DNA of 42,037 nucleotides from Acidobacteriota bacterium (GCA_019239425.1 JAFAZX010000091.1:1-42037), one strand, 5' to 3'. Counted from the first letter of the stretch, positions 1-8,292 are shown. Numbers and translations are program-made. The notes: a model not told the origin generated them from the letters alone.

Positions 1-2502
1 CGTCTTGACCTCGCTCGGGTCGACCGTCGGGCTGGCGCTCGGAGGCGTGGCGCCCGAGGGCACGACCCACAGCTCGACCGTCAGCTCCTCGCGGTAGCCG
101 CCGTCCACCGTCACGACGCGGTCGGCCGTGATGCCGCGCGTGTTGACTAGGTAGTTCTTGGCCCGGTCGCAACGGCGCTGAGCCTCGCCCGCTCTCCCGA
201 CGCGGCCGCCGTAGCAGACCAGGTAGCCCTGCGAGGTCGGGTCGTTCTGCAACTCGATGGCGAAGTTGTCGAGCCGCGCCTTCTCGTCGTTGAACTTGAT
301 GTTCCCGTACTCGTCAACCTTGCGGCCGACCGGCTGTGCGATGACGGAGGTCGTGCAGCTTGCCGTCGCCGAACAACTGCGGTCGTAGCCGCCGACCTCG
401 ACGGTCGCGTTGATCGTGCCGCTGGCGGGGGCCTCGACCGTGATGGTGCAGGTGCCCTGCCCGCTGACGATGTTCGCGCCGGGGACGTTCCAACGGCACT
501 CCGGCGTCACGTTCGGGTCGCCGCCCGAGACGTTGGCCGTGAAGGTCACCTGCTCGCCCGGCTTCGCCGTGTCCGGACAGCTCACGCTGACCGTCGGGCA
601 CGACGGAGGCGTCGGGGGAATAAGCGGGCAGCTACAGCGATCTACGGTGACGGTCGTGCTGCTGAACGCGATGCAGCCGCAGCCGTCGTCAACTTCGACG
701 GTCACAGTGTAAGTACCCGGCGCGACGCCCGACAGGTCGAGCGTGGCGTTCGGGCCGTCACCCGTGATACGGCCGCCGGTCGTCGAATAGGTGTAGAGCA
801 GCGTGTCGCCTTCTATGTCCGTAGCCTGCGCCGAGAGCTGAACCGTGCCGGACGTCGGCGTGCAGGCCGCGTCGGGCTGACTATTCGGGCCACACTCGGC
901 CGCCAGCACGACGCGGCTCGAAGAGGCCGCGAGCGTCACGGTCGGCGGGTGGTTCAGAAAGGCCGTCGGCAGCCGCTCGTTGCGCCGGCCGGCGAAGATT
1001 TGGAAGCCGAATCCGTGCGGGTCGTCCGAGAAGCGGAAGCCGAGCGGCAGGCCGTTCGCGGTCGCGGGCCGGGTCGTGCCGGGCACGATGACGACGCCGC
1101 GGCCGGGGACGAAGACGCCGCTCACCTGATTGATCTGGACGTTGGTGTCGGCGCCCGGGTTGAAGTGCCCCTCGCTCTGCTGGTTGATGTGCAGGCGGTA
1201 CCACGCGCCGAAGCCGAACCAGCGGCGCGGGTAAATCTTGACGCCGGCGAGTGCGTCCACGGGGTTGTTCGGGAAGGCGTTCGGCGTGCGACTGCCGGTG
1301 TAGTGAACCGACTTCAGCTCGGCGATGGGCTGGAAGTGTTTGTTGATTGGGAAGTCGAAGCCGACGCCCGCGAGGAACTCGTTCGGGCGGTCGAGCAGCA
1401 CGGCGTTACTCCCGCCGAAGGCGTCCGAGCGCGGGTTCGAGTTCAGGATGTAACCGCCGTTTACGGAGACGTTGACCGAACGGCTCAGGCGGCCCGAAAG
1501 GAAGCCGACGATGCCGAAGTCGCCTATCGAAGCGCCCGGCCCCGCGCCGCGCTGCATCTGGTTGAAGCCCTGCGCGTCGTCGGGCTTATCCGGGTACCAG
1601 CGGTAGAACGGAATGACGCCGACGCCGAGCGGGTTGTTCGGCCCCGTGAAGCGAATCTTCGCCCCCGCCACGAAGTTCGTGAACGTGGACTCGCCGTAGA
1701 GCCGGTTGACGAAGGGCGCGTCGGGCAGGTAGGACGGCGAGGTCGTGAACGAGACCGGCACGGTGATGGGCAGCGTCAGCGCCGTCGCCGGGAGCGTCGT
1801 CGTCGCCAGCACGACGCCCGGCAGGATGGAGCCGACCGGAGACCCGTAACCCGGGAAGAGGCTGGCGCCGCTGAAGCGCCCGCCCGAGCCCGTCGCCGCC
1901 CCGAGCTGCGCGCTGAAGCCCGGGAAGCCGAAGAGGCCACCCGGGATTCCCGCGGTCAGCCCGAAGGTGCCGGCCGAGCCGCCGACGAACGGGAACTGGA
2001 CGAACGGCTGGTTGAAGGCCGGGCGGAAGAGCGGCTGCCCCGCGATGCTGCCGACGTTCGGCCCCGAGGGCGCCAGCACGATTGCCGCCGGGCTGCCGAG
2101 AAGTCCCGGGCCGAAGAAGAGCTGCGAGTTCGGCAGGTAGAAGCTCGAAAGGTTCGAAGGGCTGTTGACCTTGATGCCGCGCCAGCCGTTCGTCTTGAAG
2201 AAGAGCTCGATGTGGTCGCTGAGGCCGACGTTGAAGCTCAGGGGGACGTCGGTGATATCGACGTTGCCGGGGTCGCGGTCGTAGTTCGAGTAGGCGATGC
2301 TGAAGGTGAATTCACCCTTGCGCAGCGTGTCGCCGTCGTAGATGGTGAAGAGCCCCGTGGGGCCGCCCTCGGGGCCGCCCGTGCCGACGGACGGCGACTG
2401 GTTGCGCGGGTCGTTGCCCGGGCGCAAGGTCTGCGCCGAGGCGGTCGCGGCCAACGCCAACGCGACGAGCGCGGCGGCGAGCACACTCCTTACGTGTCTC
2501 AT
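1..2502 (-). CDS. Secreted outer-membrane barrel-like protein with PKD-like and OmpA-like C-terminal domains (3' end cut by window)
   Basis: The minus-strand frame is open from ATG 2502 to base 1 (834 codons, no stop seen), with AGGAG 8 nt before the ATG. Residues 1-24 are a signal peptide ending in ASAQ. About residues 40-480 alternate short hydrophobic and polar stretches and contain phrases such as 'GVGFDFPINKHFQPIAELK', as expected for an outer-membrane beta-barrel. About residues 490-725 form PKD/Ig-like repeats with several Cys. From about 728 there is an OmpA-like fold ('QGYLVCYGGR', a Cys/Arg helix, 'RGITADRVVTVDGG'). The last part is closely paralogous to the protein at 5710-6471, whose end suggests the stop lies about 20 codons outside the window. 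The barrel is inferred from composition; an envelope-anchored structural role is likely, and the exact function is unknown. A long plus-strand frame over the same bases is a GC-driven shadow. Confidence 0.8.
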   Translation of the reverse strand, partial: MRHVRSVLAAALVALALAATASAQTLRPGNDPRNQSPSVGTGGPEGGPTGLFTIYDGDTLRKGEFTFSIAYSNYDRDPGNVDITDVPLSFNVGLSDHIELFFKTNGWRGIKVNSPSNLSSFYLPNSQLFFGPGLLGSPAAIVLAPSGPNVGSIAGQPLFRPAFNQPFVQFPFVGGSAGTFGLTAGIPGGLFGFPGFSAQLGAATGSGGRFSGASLFPGYGSPVGSILPGVVLATTTLPATALTLPITVPVSFTTSPSYLPDAPFVNRLYGESTFTNFVAGAKIRFTGPNNPLGVGVIPFYRWYPDKPDDAQGFNQMQRGAGPGASIGDFGIVGFLSGRLSRSVNVSVNGGYILNSNPRSDAFGGSNAVLLDRPNEFLAGVGFDFPINKHFQPIAELKSVHYTGSRTPNAFPNNPVDALAGVKIYPRRWFGFGAWYRLHINQQSEGHFNPGADTNVQINQVSGVFVPGRGVVIVPGTTRPATANGLPLGFRFSDDPHGFGFQIFAGRRNERLPTAFLNHPPTVTLAASSSRVVLAAECGPNSQPDAACTPTSGTVQLSAQATDIEGDTLLYTYSTTGGRITGDGPNATLDLSGVAPGTYTVTVEVDDGCGCIAFSSTTVTVDRCSCPLIPPTPPSCPTVSVSCPDTAKPGEQVTFTANVSGGDPNVTPECRWNVPGANIVSGQGTCTITVEAPASGTINATVEVGGYDRSCSATASCTTSVIAQPVGRKVDEYGNIKFNDEKARLDNFAIELQNDPTSQGYLVCYGGRVGRAGEAQRRCDRAKNYLVNTRGITADRVVTVDGGYREELTVELWVVPSGATPPSASPTVDPSEVKT

Positions 2503-2704
2503 TGAGTCGCTCCTGAATGATTTGGAAAGTCCCCGAGACCGGCCGGATGGAGCTGGAGGCCGCAGTCGTCAGAGCCACGCCTGGGCGGGGCGTTTGGGCG
2601 AGGGGTGTCTGTTGGGCGAGTTACAAACGCGCGTAGGCTAGCCCTGCGGGCGAGAAAAGTCAACAACTTTCCTCGCGCCGGAGCCACGCTCCGCCCCGCA
2701 GCCG

Positions 2705-4420
2705 TCAGGGGCCGAGGTCGTAGTCCTTCGGGAGCCAGGCGGGCGCCTTCAGCCCGAAGTGCTCCTGGAGCAGAAGCTCGGCCGACTTCAGCGCGCCCTC
2801 GACCCAGCCCTGGTTGCACGAGTAGGCCTCGCCGCAGACGTAGACGTGCGGCGTCTGCCGGCCCCTCAGCCTCGGCGCACGCATGCGCTTCATGACCTCC
2901 CAGGGCTTCTGGCTCATCTTCCAGAAGTGCCACCCGCCGCCGAAAGGGTCTTCGCCCCAGTCCTTGTAGATGGCCATGTACGGCTTCGGGATGTAGAGGT
3001 CGATGCCGTGGAGCTGCTTCAGTTCGTAGTGCGCCTCGCGCACCATCCCCCTCGAAGGGATGAGGTTCTGCGCCCGCAGGGAGTCCAGCTCCTTCGAGTT
3101 CTTCAAGTCCCCCTTGAAGGGGTGGTTGACCTCGTTCGTCCCGGGCTTCCGGTCGAGCAGGCCTTTCCAGAAGCCGACCGAGGGGCCGTCGTTGTAGCTC
3201 GCCATGAGCAGCGAACAGGTGTTGTCGGGGTCGGCCCCCTTCTCCTCGCACTCCGTCCCGAAGTAGTAGGTCTGCCGGATGGGCAGGTCTGTGCTCGAAC
3301 GGCCCGAGGTGAGGTTCAAAACCTGCCACCAGGGCTCCCGGTAGCCGAGGAAGAGCTTGGCCGCCGGCTGCGGCCTGACCGATTCGACGTCCCTCCGCAG
3401 CTCCTCGTCCTCCGACAGGTCTTTGCCGAGCACGAGTTCGAGGGAGCGCCGCGGCATCGCCAGGATGAGTCGCCTGGCCTTGACGCGCTTCCGCCGTTCG
3501 AAGTTGAGCGTGATCCACTTGTCGTTCCGGCCGGGCAGCTCGAACGAGGTGAGCCGGTGGCCGGTGTGGATTTTCGTGTCCGCGCCCTCCGCCCCCTCGA
3601 AGCGCTCGGCCAGCGCGAGGGGGAGCTGGTCGTACCCGAACGTGAGCGTGCGGTACGTCACGTCCTTCGGGAAGTCGGCGAGGAACCAGGGGATGGCCTC
3701 GCCCGCGTTCCAGTTGCTCAGGATGGAGGAGTAGCCGCCGGCATCCTGGATGAGGTTGTAAGCCTCGCTGCTCAGAATCTGGTACAGGAGGTTCCAGAAC
3801 CCCAGGTCGTACATGTGCGTGCCGAAGATCATCTTCTCCCGCTTGATCCGCTCCCACTCCTCCTCGGTCTTCTGCTCGGCGTGGCGGACGACGGTGTTGA
3901 TGGCGTACAGCATCAACTCCGCGGGGCTCTTCCCGCGCTCGTTCCAGGCCAGGCCGTAGGGCACCTTCGCCGGGTCGGCGAAGTCCTCCAGCCGCAGGTG
4001 GCGGCGACGCAGGTAGAAGAGCGTGTGCCCCTTCTCGCCCATCGGGAAGGGCTTGGACGAAAGGTGTAGCTGCTCGATCAGGTTCACCAGCAGCCGGTGC
4101 GTCGTCAGGTAGCGCATGCCGCCGACCTCCGCCCTCAGGTGCGGCATCTCGGGCGGCGTGACCGAGAAGAGCCGGCCGCCGATGCGTTCGTCCGACTCGT
4201 AGAGCCTGATCTTCAAACGCCCTCTGCGCCGGCCGGACTTGCCCGGCTCGCCCTTCGAGAGGCCGAGCAGCGCCTCGGCCTCGCCGGGCGCGCACGCCGA
4301 AAGCCGCCAGCCGCAGTAGACGCCGGAGACGCCGGCCCCGACGATTGCGACGTCGACGTATTCGTCCTGCTCTGAAGTCTGCGGAAGCGCTGAAGAGTTC
4401 GCGGGCCGTTTTTTGGACAT
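2705..4420 (-). CDS. FAD-dependent amine oxidase (flavin monoamine / L-amino acid oxidase family)
   Basis: This 571-residue flavoprotein probably oxidises an amine or amino acid to the imine with FAD, giving H2O2. The N-terminal dinucleotide-binding site is 'VDVAIVGAGVSGVYCGWRL' (GxGxxG, about residues 20-38), followed by the 'GGRLFSVTPPEM' segment of the GG doublet. The C-terminal FAD signature is 'YVCGEAYSCNQGWVEGAL', typical of the amine oxidase family. I chose ATG 4420 because GGAGAG lies 5 nt upstream; the frame extends to 4567 but lacks a ribosome site there. No signal peptide is seen, so it is probably cytoplasmic. A sigma70-type promoter lies about 150 nt upstream and the gene seems monocistronic. 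The substrate cannot be read from the sequence. Confidence 0.85.
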   Translation of the reverse strand: MSKKRPANSSALPQTSEQDEYVDVAIVGAGVSGVYCGWRLSACAPGEAEALLGLSKGEPGKSGRRRGRLKIRLYESDERIGGRLFSVTPPEMPHLRAEVGGMRYLTTHRLLVNLIEQLHLSSKPFPMGEKGHTLFYLRRRHLRLEDFADPAKVPYGLAWNERGKSPAELMLYAINTVVRHAEQKTEEEWERIKREKMIFGTHMYDLGFWNLLYQILSSEAYNLIQDAGGYSSILSNWNAGEAIPWFLADFPKDVTYRTLTFGYDQLPLALAERFEGAEGADTKIHTGHRLTSFELPGRNDKWITLNFERRKRVKARRLILAMPRRSLELVLGKDLSEDEELRRDVESVRPQPAAKLFLGYREPWWQVLNLTSGRSSTDLPIRQTYYFGTECEEKGADPDNTCSLLMASYNDGPSVGFWKGLLDRKPGTNEVNHPFKGDLKNSKELDSLRAQNLIPSRGMVREAHYELKQLHGIDLYIPKPYMAIYKDWGEDPFGGGWHFWKMSQKPWEVMKRMRAPRLRGRQTPHVYVCGEAYSCNQGWVEGALKSAELLLQEHFGLKAPAWLPKDYDLGP

Positions 4421-4567
4421 GACACTCTCCGGAAAGGTCGGCGCGTGCCGGGTCGCCCACCGGCCCCGCGGAACGAAAGGCTTCGGGCTGGTTTGTGAGA
4501 AGACTCCGGCGCGGAAATGAGTAATGTCCCCACAAGGGGGAACACGTGACTCCTCGGAAGCGCGCAA

Positions 4568-4596
4568 AGAATATTTAGACCGGGCGGGCTTGTCAA
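4568..4596 (-). promoter_or_regulatory. Sigma70-type promoter for the amine oxidase gene
   Basis: Read on the minus strand, TTGACA (4596-4591, 6/6 consensus), a 17-nt spacer and TATTCT (4573-4568, 4/6) form a good housekeeping promoter. Transcription would start near 4560, leaving a leader of about 140 nt before the ATG at 4420. This is the best promoter match I found in the window. Confidence 0.6.
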
Positions 4597-4618
4597 GAAT
4601 CGTGTGCGTGCGGGCGCT

Positions 4619-4687
4619 TTAACCACAGGGACACAGAGAGGCACGGCTTCGAACTTATAGCTCGACAAGCTGTGCTTCCGTGGTTAA
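4619..4687. repeat. Intergenic inverted repeat, 'accacagagacacagag' family (degenerate copy)
   Basis: The left arm 4619-4649 begins TTAACCACAGGGACACAGAG and the right arm 4667-4687 (AAGCTGTGCTTCCGTGGTTA and one more A) is its imperfect complement. The same motif occurs as a perfect hairpin at 39731-39799. It ends 7 nt from the SLATT gene stop and may terminate transcription of that gene. Confidence 0.7.
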
Positions 4688-4694
4688 CTCTCCT

Positions 4695-5588
4695 TCAGGG
4701 CTGTGCCTTCCTGAAGGGGAGGGCGAGGGTGGCTTTGGCGATCTCGCCGGGGCCGACGTTGACGAGTTCGGAGGCTCCAAACGCCTGGCCGCCCACGCGG
4801 GCCGAGACCTCGATTTTGTGCGGCCCCGGCGGGACGTAGCCGACATGGTACTTCGTCCCGCGCACGCCCGCGCGGACGTTCATGCCGTCGAGCGCCACGT
4901 CGAAGCCGCCCTCCGCGTCCATGCCGTTGGTGACGGTCACGTCGATGGCGCCGGGGCGCGCCGCCTTGCCCAGCTCCTTCGCCGTGCGATCCACGTCCGA
5001 GAGGCTCGTCCTGAACTCCGTGACCCAGTCGCGCGTCTCCTCCTCGACCGTGCCGTCCACGTAGGCGACGAACTCCTTGACCTTCTGGAGCATCGACTGC
5101 ACCTGCTCCTCGGTCGGCGTCGCGCCCCCCAGCTTCGCCAACGTCATCGCCCACGCCATGCGGAACTCGGAGAGCGACTTCTCCAACGCGAGCGCCGTCG
5201 TGATGTAGCGCATCCACCCGCTCGAAAAGCCGAAGAAGCGGTCGAGGCCGACGCAGGCCGCGGCCAGCGCGAGGAAGACGTAGCCGAGCATCTTGACGAC
5301 CGGCTCGTAGTCGAAGCTCTGCGACTTCAGCCAACCCGTCGAGCCGACGATGGGGGCGAGGCCGCCGAGCGTCGTGAGCAGGATGGCCGAGATGCGCAGA
5401 GACCTCGACCAGAAGGCCTTCCAGCCCTTGTTCTTCAAATACCACTGGACGGCCTGCTCCGCGCGCTCCTCGGCGTACGCGTACGCCCTGCGGATCGACG
5501 CCTCCGTCTCCTGCGGGTTCTTCCAGGAGAGGCCTTCGAGCGGGAGGCTCTCGATGTCCGGCGGAGCCTTGTCTGAGGGCTTGCCCAT
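4695..5588 (-). CDS. SLATT-domain two-TM membrane protein with C-terminal PEGA-like beta domain
   Basis: The 297-residue protein starts at ATG 5588 (GGAG 6 nt upstream; the frame extends to a TTG at 5660 without a ribosome site). Residues 25-60 are a helix ('AYAEERAEQAVQWYLKNKG'), then TM1 (about 62-84) and TM2 (about 97-119), then 'GLDRFFGFSSGWMRYITT' and a long helix to about 210. This arrangement matches the SLATT family, whose members act as predicted pore-forming effectors beside nucleotide-sensing domains. Residues 212-297 look like a PEGA/carboxypeptidase-regulatory beta sandwich ('YVPPGPHKIEVSARVGG'). No CD-NTase (SMODS), SLOG or TIR gene is next to it, so a defence role is not supported by context. 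It could be an independent membrane sensor. The family call rests on pattern memory, not on a search. Confidence 0.7.
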   Translation of the reverse strand: MGKPSDKAPPDIESLPLEGLSWKNPQETEASIRRAYAYAEERAEQAVQWYLKNKGWKAFWSRSLRISAILLTTLGGLAPIVGSTGWLKSQSFDYEPVVKMLGYVFLALAAACVGLDRFFGFSSGWMRYITTALALEKSLSEFRMAWAMTLAKLGGATPTEEQVQSMLQKVKEFVAYVDGTVEEETRDWVTEFRTSLSDVDRTAKELGKAARPGAIDVTVTNGMDAEGGFDVALDGMNVRAGVRGTKYHVGYVPPGPHKIEVSARVGGQAFGASELVNVGPGEIAKATLALPFRKAQP

Positions 5589-5709
5589 TCCGTTCTCCAA
5601 TCGTTTTGGTGAGCCGAGAAAGGCGGCGGCTGACGAGCGGGTCAGCGCATTCTGAGACAAACGCCTGAGGCGCGCAAGAGAAAACGTCCGCGGGCGCGGA
5701 GGCTTCCGT

Positions 5710-6471
5710 TCAGCGCCGGCCGCGTCGGCGCGCTCTGCGGGGCGGGGCCGGCGGCCTCACTTCCGAAGGGTCGACGGTCGGGCTGGCGGGCGGCGGCGTC
5801 ACGCCCGAGGGCACGACCCAGAGTTCGGTCAGAGGCTCCTCGCGGAAGCCGCCGTCTACCGTCACGATGCGGCCGGCCGTGATGCCGCGTGTGCGGCCGA
5901 GGTAGTCCCGGCCGCGCTCGCACCGGCGCCGCGCCTCGTCCCTCCGGCTCCGCCTTCCGCCGTAGCAGACCAGGTAGCCTTGTGCCGTCGGGTCTTTCCG
6001 CAGCTCGTCGTAGAGGTCCGAGAGCTGCGCCTTCTCGTCGTCGAAGTACTTGCCATACTCACCGGCCTTGACCGGGATAGGTTCGAGGATGAGGTTTGTC
6101 TCGCAGCTCGCCGTCATCGTACAAGCGCGGTCGTAACCGCCGACCTCGACCGTGGCCTTGAACGCGCCGCCGCGCATGGGCGCCTCGACGGTTATCGTGT
6201 GCGTGTCTCGACCGCTCAGGATGCGGAGGTCTGTCACCGTCCACTTGTACGTCGGCGTCACGGCGGGGTCGCCGCCCGAGATGTTCGCGGTGAACGTGAG
6301 CGGAGCGCCGAAGACGGCCGTGTCCACGCAGCTCACCGCGACGGTCGGGCAATCGCCTATCAAAGGCGTCTGGTTGCGCGGGTCGGCGACGCTCTGGGCC
6401 GAGGAGTTGTCGGCACCCGCAGGCACCAGCAACGCGAGCAGGACGACGAGGGCAACTTTCGCTTTTCTCAC
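5710..6471 (-). CDS. Secreted PKD-like plus OmpA-like domain protein, paralogue of the 1-2502 gene
   Basis: I chose the GTG at 6471 (GGAGG 6 nt upstream), giving 253 residues; the longer TTG-initiated frame at 6486 places its start codon over the ribosome site. Residues 1-26 are a signal peptide. An Ig/PKD-like domain follows ('TFTANISGGDPAVTPTYKW'), then an OmpA-like domain with 'DPTAQGYLVCYGGRRSRR', 'RCERGRDYLGRTRGITAGR' and 'VDGGFREEPLTELWVVPSG', ending in an Arg-rich tail. It equals the last third of the protein at 1-2502 without the barrel. The canonical peptidoglycan-binding Asp/Arg pair of OmpA is not obvious, so cell-wall binding is uncertain. It is likely periplasmic or surface exposed. 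The gap of about 120 bp to the SLATT gene leaves co-transcription open. Confidence 0.75.
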   Translation of the reverse strand: MRKAKVALVVLLALLVPAGADNSSAQSVADPRNQTPLIGDCPTVAVSCVDTAVFGAPLTFTANISGGDPAVTPTYKWTVTDLRILSGRDTHTITVEAPMRGGAFKATVEVGGYDRACTMTASCETNLILEPIPVKAGEYGKYFDDEKAQLSDLYDELRKDPTAQGYLVCYGGRRSRRDEARRRCERGRDYLGRTRGITAGRIVTVDGGFREEPLTELWVVPSGVTPPPASPTVDPSEVRPPAPPRRARRRGRR

Positions 6472-6548
6472 AGGCGACCTCCACAAAAGCGTCGCGGGGG
6501 CTTCCGGTCTTCCGAAAGGCCCCCGCGAAAGTTTTTTTTCCGGTCGGC

Positions 6549-6791
6549 TTACTCCTTGTCGCCGCCGCCGCCGAGCATGCCGCCGAGGCCGCCGAGGACG
6601 CTGCCGGCCGCGCCGCCCAGCCCCCCGAGGTCTACGCCGCCCCCGCCGCCGCCGATGAAGCTGTCGAGCTGGCCGGCGATGGGTTCGGGCAGACGCCCTT
6701 TGATGAAGCCGAGGACGGTCGCGACGGCCGTCTGCGCCTGCTCGGGGCTGATGCCCGTCCGCTCCGAGACCTGTCTGATTAACTCTTCCAT
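6549..6791 (-). CDS. Small DUF2267-like protein with Gly-rich tail
   Basis: 80 residues, ATG 6791 preceded by GAGGAGGAG about 8 nt upstream. Residues 1-45 form helices ('MEELIRQVSERTGISPEQAQ', then 'TAVATVLGFIKGRLPEPIAG') that resemble DUF2267 proteins. The second half is Gly-rich with alternating GGLGG units. No signal peptide or TM segment. It is the last gene of a closely spaced minus-strand set (6549-7780), suggesting co-transcription. Function unknown. Confidence 0.7.
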   Translation of the reverse strand: MEELIRQVSERTGISPEQAQTAVATVLGFIKGRLPEPIAGQLDSFIGGGGGGVDLGGLGGAAGSVLGGLGGMLGGGGDKE

Positions 6792-6829
6792 ACGGGGTTC
6801 TCCTCCTCTGCTGTTTCGGGCCGACCGGG

Positions 6830-7105
6830 TCAGATGAAGACGACGGTCTGGAAGTTGGGGATGTCGAAGCGCTTGCGGCAGTGGGGGCAGACGAGCTGGT
6901 CGTCCACGCGCACCATGTAGTCGCGCGCCTTCTGGAACTGCGCCCGCTGCTGCTCGTTCATGCCGCGCGGCGGCTGATTCTTCTTCGTCCGCCGCAGCCA
7001 GCGCACTTCGTAGTCGTTGCGCTCGCGGCAGTGCGGGCAGGAGTAGTTGGCGCGCTTGGTCTCGGGCCGCTCGTCGAAAAAATCTCTCTCGTTCATGCGG
7101 GACAT
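6830..7105 (-). CDS. Small protein with two CPHC zinc-ribbon knuckles
   Basis: 91 residues. Two 'CPHCR' knuckles (about residues 23-27 and 73-77) form one split zinc ribbon around a basic, Gln-rich helix. Start is ATG 7105 or the in-frame ATG three codons later (MNERDFF); neither has a strong ribosome site. It lies 38 nt before the DUF2267-like gene and 25 nt after the SemiSWEET-like gene in the same direction. A nucleic-acid or protein-binding adaptor is possible; function unknown. Confidence 0.7.
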   Translation of the reverse strand: MSRMNERDFFDERPETKRANYSCPHCRERNDYEVRWLRRTKKNQPPRGMNEQQRAQFQKARDYMVRVDDQLVCPHCRKRFDIPNFQTVVFI

Positions 7106-7130
7106 GATAACAGAGAGCGCGGCGGCGCGT

Positions 7131-7403
7131 TCACTTCCCTCCCGCGCGCTCGCGGCGGCGGTGGTGCAGGACGATGAGCAGGCCGAGCAGCCCGTTGACG
7201 AGCATGAGCGAGTTGGTGACGACGAAGACCCAGTTCGAGACGAGCCAACTGTAGATGGTGAAGCCGAGCGAGGCGGCCATCTGCCCGACGAAGAGCCACT
7301 TCGAGACGCCCTCGCTCGAACCCTCCTGCCACTGCTTGTAGACCTGCTTGGCGATGGTCAGCACCAGGATAACTGAGCTGACCCAGCCGACGGCCTCTGT
7401 CAA
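7131..7403 (-). CDS. SemiSWEET-like / PQ-loop small membrane transporter
   Basis: 90 residues with three predicted TM helices (about 6-22, 37-56, 60-81), the size and topology of SemiSWEET half-transporters, which dimerise to carry sugars. The usual Pro-Gln of the first helix is replaced by 'IAKQVYKQW', while 'SSEGVSKWLFVGQ' and the Asn of 'VVTNSLMLVNGLLG' fit the family. The start is TTG 7403 preceded by GGGGGAAGAG; no ATG is available in frame. The substrate cannot be told, and loss of the PQ proline makes transport activity less certain. Confidence 0.7.
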   Translation of the reverse strand: MTEAVGWVSSVILVLTIAKQVYKQWQEGSSEGVSKWLFVGQMAASLGFTIYSWLVSNWVFVVTNSLMLVNGLLGLLIVLHHRRRERAGGK

Positions 7404-7420
7404 AATCTCTTCCCCCTTGT

Positions 7421-7780
7421 TCAGCCTAAGAGTCTGCGCACGCTCTCGCGCAGCGCGTCCGGGTCGAGCGGCTTCGGCTGGTAGGCGTCGGCGCCCTGCG
7501 CGAGCGTGTAGGTCGCGTTGCCGGTGCCGAAGCCCGTGGTGACGAGGATGGGCGTCGCGGCGACTTCGGGCGCGGCGCGCACGCGGCGGACGAGCTGCAC
7601 GCCGTCGGCCGCCGGCATCGCCACGTCGGTCACGATGAGGTCGGGCCGCTCCGAGAGCACCAGCTCGAACCCGCGCTCGCCGTCCTCCGCCGTCACGACC
7701 CGGTAGCCCTCGCGCTCCAGCGTCAGACGCACCAGCTCGCGCCCGACCTCGTCATCCTCGACGACCAGAATCTTCTTCAT
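7421..7780 (-). CDS. Single-domain response regulator (CheY-like receiver)
   Basis: 119 residues covering only a receiver domain. Acidic pocket E8-D9-D10, phosphoacceptor D52 ('DLIVTDVAMPAADG'), T81 ('ILVTTGF') and K103 ('QPKPLD') are all present, so phosphorylation should work. No output domain is attached, so it signals by protein-protein contact or within a phosphorelay. No histidine kinase is in the window. It is the first gene of the closely spaced group 7780-6549. Confidence 0.9.
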   Translation of the reverse strand: MKKILVVEDDEVGRELVRLTLEREGYRVVTAEDGERGFELVLSERPDLIVTDVAMPAADGVQLVRRVRAAPEVAATPILVTTGFGTGNATYTLAQGADAYQPKPLDPDALRESVRRLLG

Positions 7781-7790
7781 ACGGGGCGTT

Positions 7791-7858
7791 GGGTGTTGGG
7801 TGCTGGGTGCTGGGTTGGAGGCTCTTAACTAGCAACCAGCACCCAGCACCTAACACCC
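7791..7858. repeat. Inverted repeat, 7-nt period 'GGGTGCT' arms
   Basis: The left arm 7791-7815 reads as tandem GGGTGTT/GGGTGCT units and the right arm 7834-7858 is its near complement; the loop is about 18 nt. The TAG stop of the DUF971 gene (7852-7850) lies inside the right arm. Likely terminator for that gene and a member of the heptamer-arm hairpin set of this window. Confidence 0.8.
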
Positions 7859-8176
7859 TTCCTCACATATCTCGCGCAGATACCGAAAGCTGTAGATGCC
7901 CGTGTCGTGGCCGTCGCTCCAGCGGAAGGTGAGGGCGTAGCGGCCGACGAGGCCGACGTCCTCGATCTTCAACTCGTCGGAGACGGCCTCCGGCTTGAGC
8001 ACCCGCTCGCCGGTGAACTCGTTGACGCACTGCGCGCACGGGCAGAGGCGGCGCAGCCGCGGCGCCGCGTAGAGGCACTCGCGCCCGTCGCCCCACGTGA
8101 CGCGCAGCTCCGCATCCGACTCCTGCATGATCTCGCGCGGCTCCACCGCCGGCCCGCGCCTCGGTGCGTTAGTCAT
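7850..8176 (-). CDS. DUF971 / GBBH-like N-terminal domain protein
   Basis: 108 residues. The core motif 'RLCPCAQCVNEFTGER' followed by 'VGRYALTFRWSDGHDTG' and 'IYSFRYLREIC' is typical of DUF971 (GBBH-like_N), a domain found alone or fused to Fe-S carrier ATPases or gamma-butyrobetaine hydroxylases. The Cys cluster may bind metal. ATG 8176 directly abuts the repeat at 8183-8292 and has no ribosome site; ATG 8128 (MQESDAELRV) is an alternative that still keeps the domain. Function in metal-cofactor handling is inferred. Confidence 0.8.
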   Translation of the reverse strand: MTNAPRRGPAVEPREIMQESDAELRVTWGDGRECLYAAPRLRRLCPCAQCVNEFTGERVLKPEAVSDELKIEDVGLVGRYALTFRWSDGHDTGIYSFRYLREICEEGC

Positions 8177-8182
8177 AAGTAA

Positions 8183-8292
8183 AGTAGGCAGTAGGCAGAT
8201 GGCAGTAGGCAGCCGCTCCGCGCTACGGTCTCTGAAAATTAATTCACAGTCCTCGGAAAGGGTTTCAACTGCCTACTGCCTACTGCCTACTG
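8183..8292. repeat. Inverted repeat, 7-nt period 'GGCAGTA' arms
   Basis: The left arm 8183-8212 has three to four AGGCAGT units (one variant AGATGGC) and the right arm 8269-8291 is the complement CTGCCTA repeated. The loop of about 56 nt is AT-rich. The TAG stop of the YtxJ-like gene (8289-8287) lies inside the right arm. Other copies of this sequence family are at 8703, 10320, 16509 and 17834. Confidence 0.85.

Noticed and set aside
949..2505. 518-codon plus-strand frame opposite the envelope protein gene
   Set aside because: Arg/Asp/Val-rich low-complexity translation without domain, typical of GC-rich antisense frames; the minus frame has signal peptide, ribosome site and domains.
2499..4535. 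678-codon minus frame overlapping the amine oxidase
   Set aside because: Same strand, shifted frame, Arg-Pro-Gly-rich noise; the oxidase frame has FAD motifs throughout.
4695..5588. CBASS-type defence locus around the SLATT gene
   Set aside because: No CD-NTase, SLOG, Cap2/Cap3 or other defence gene is adjacent.
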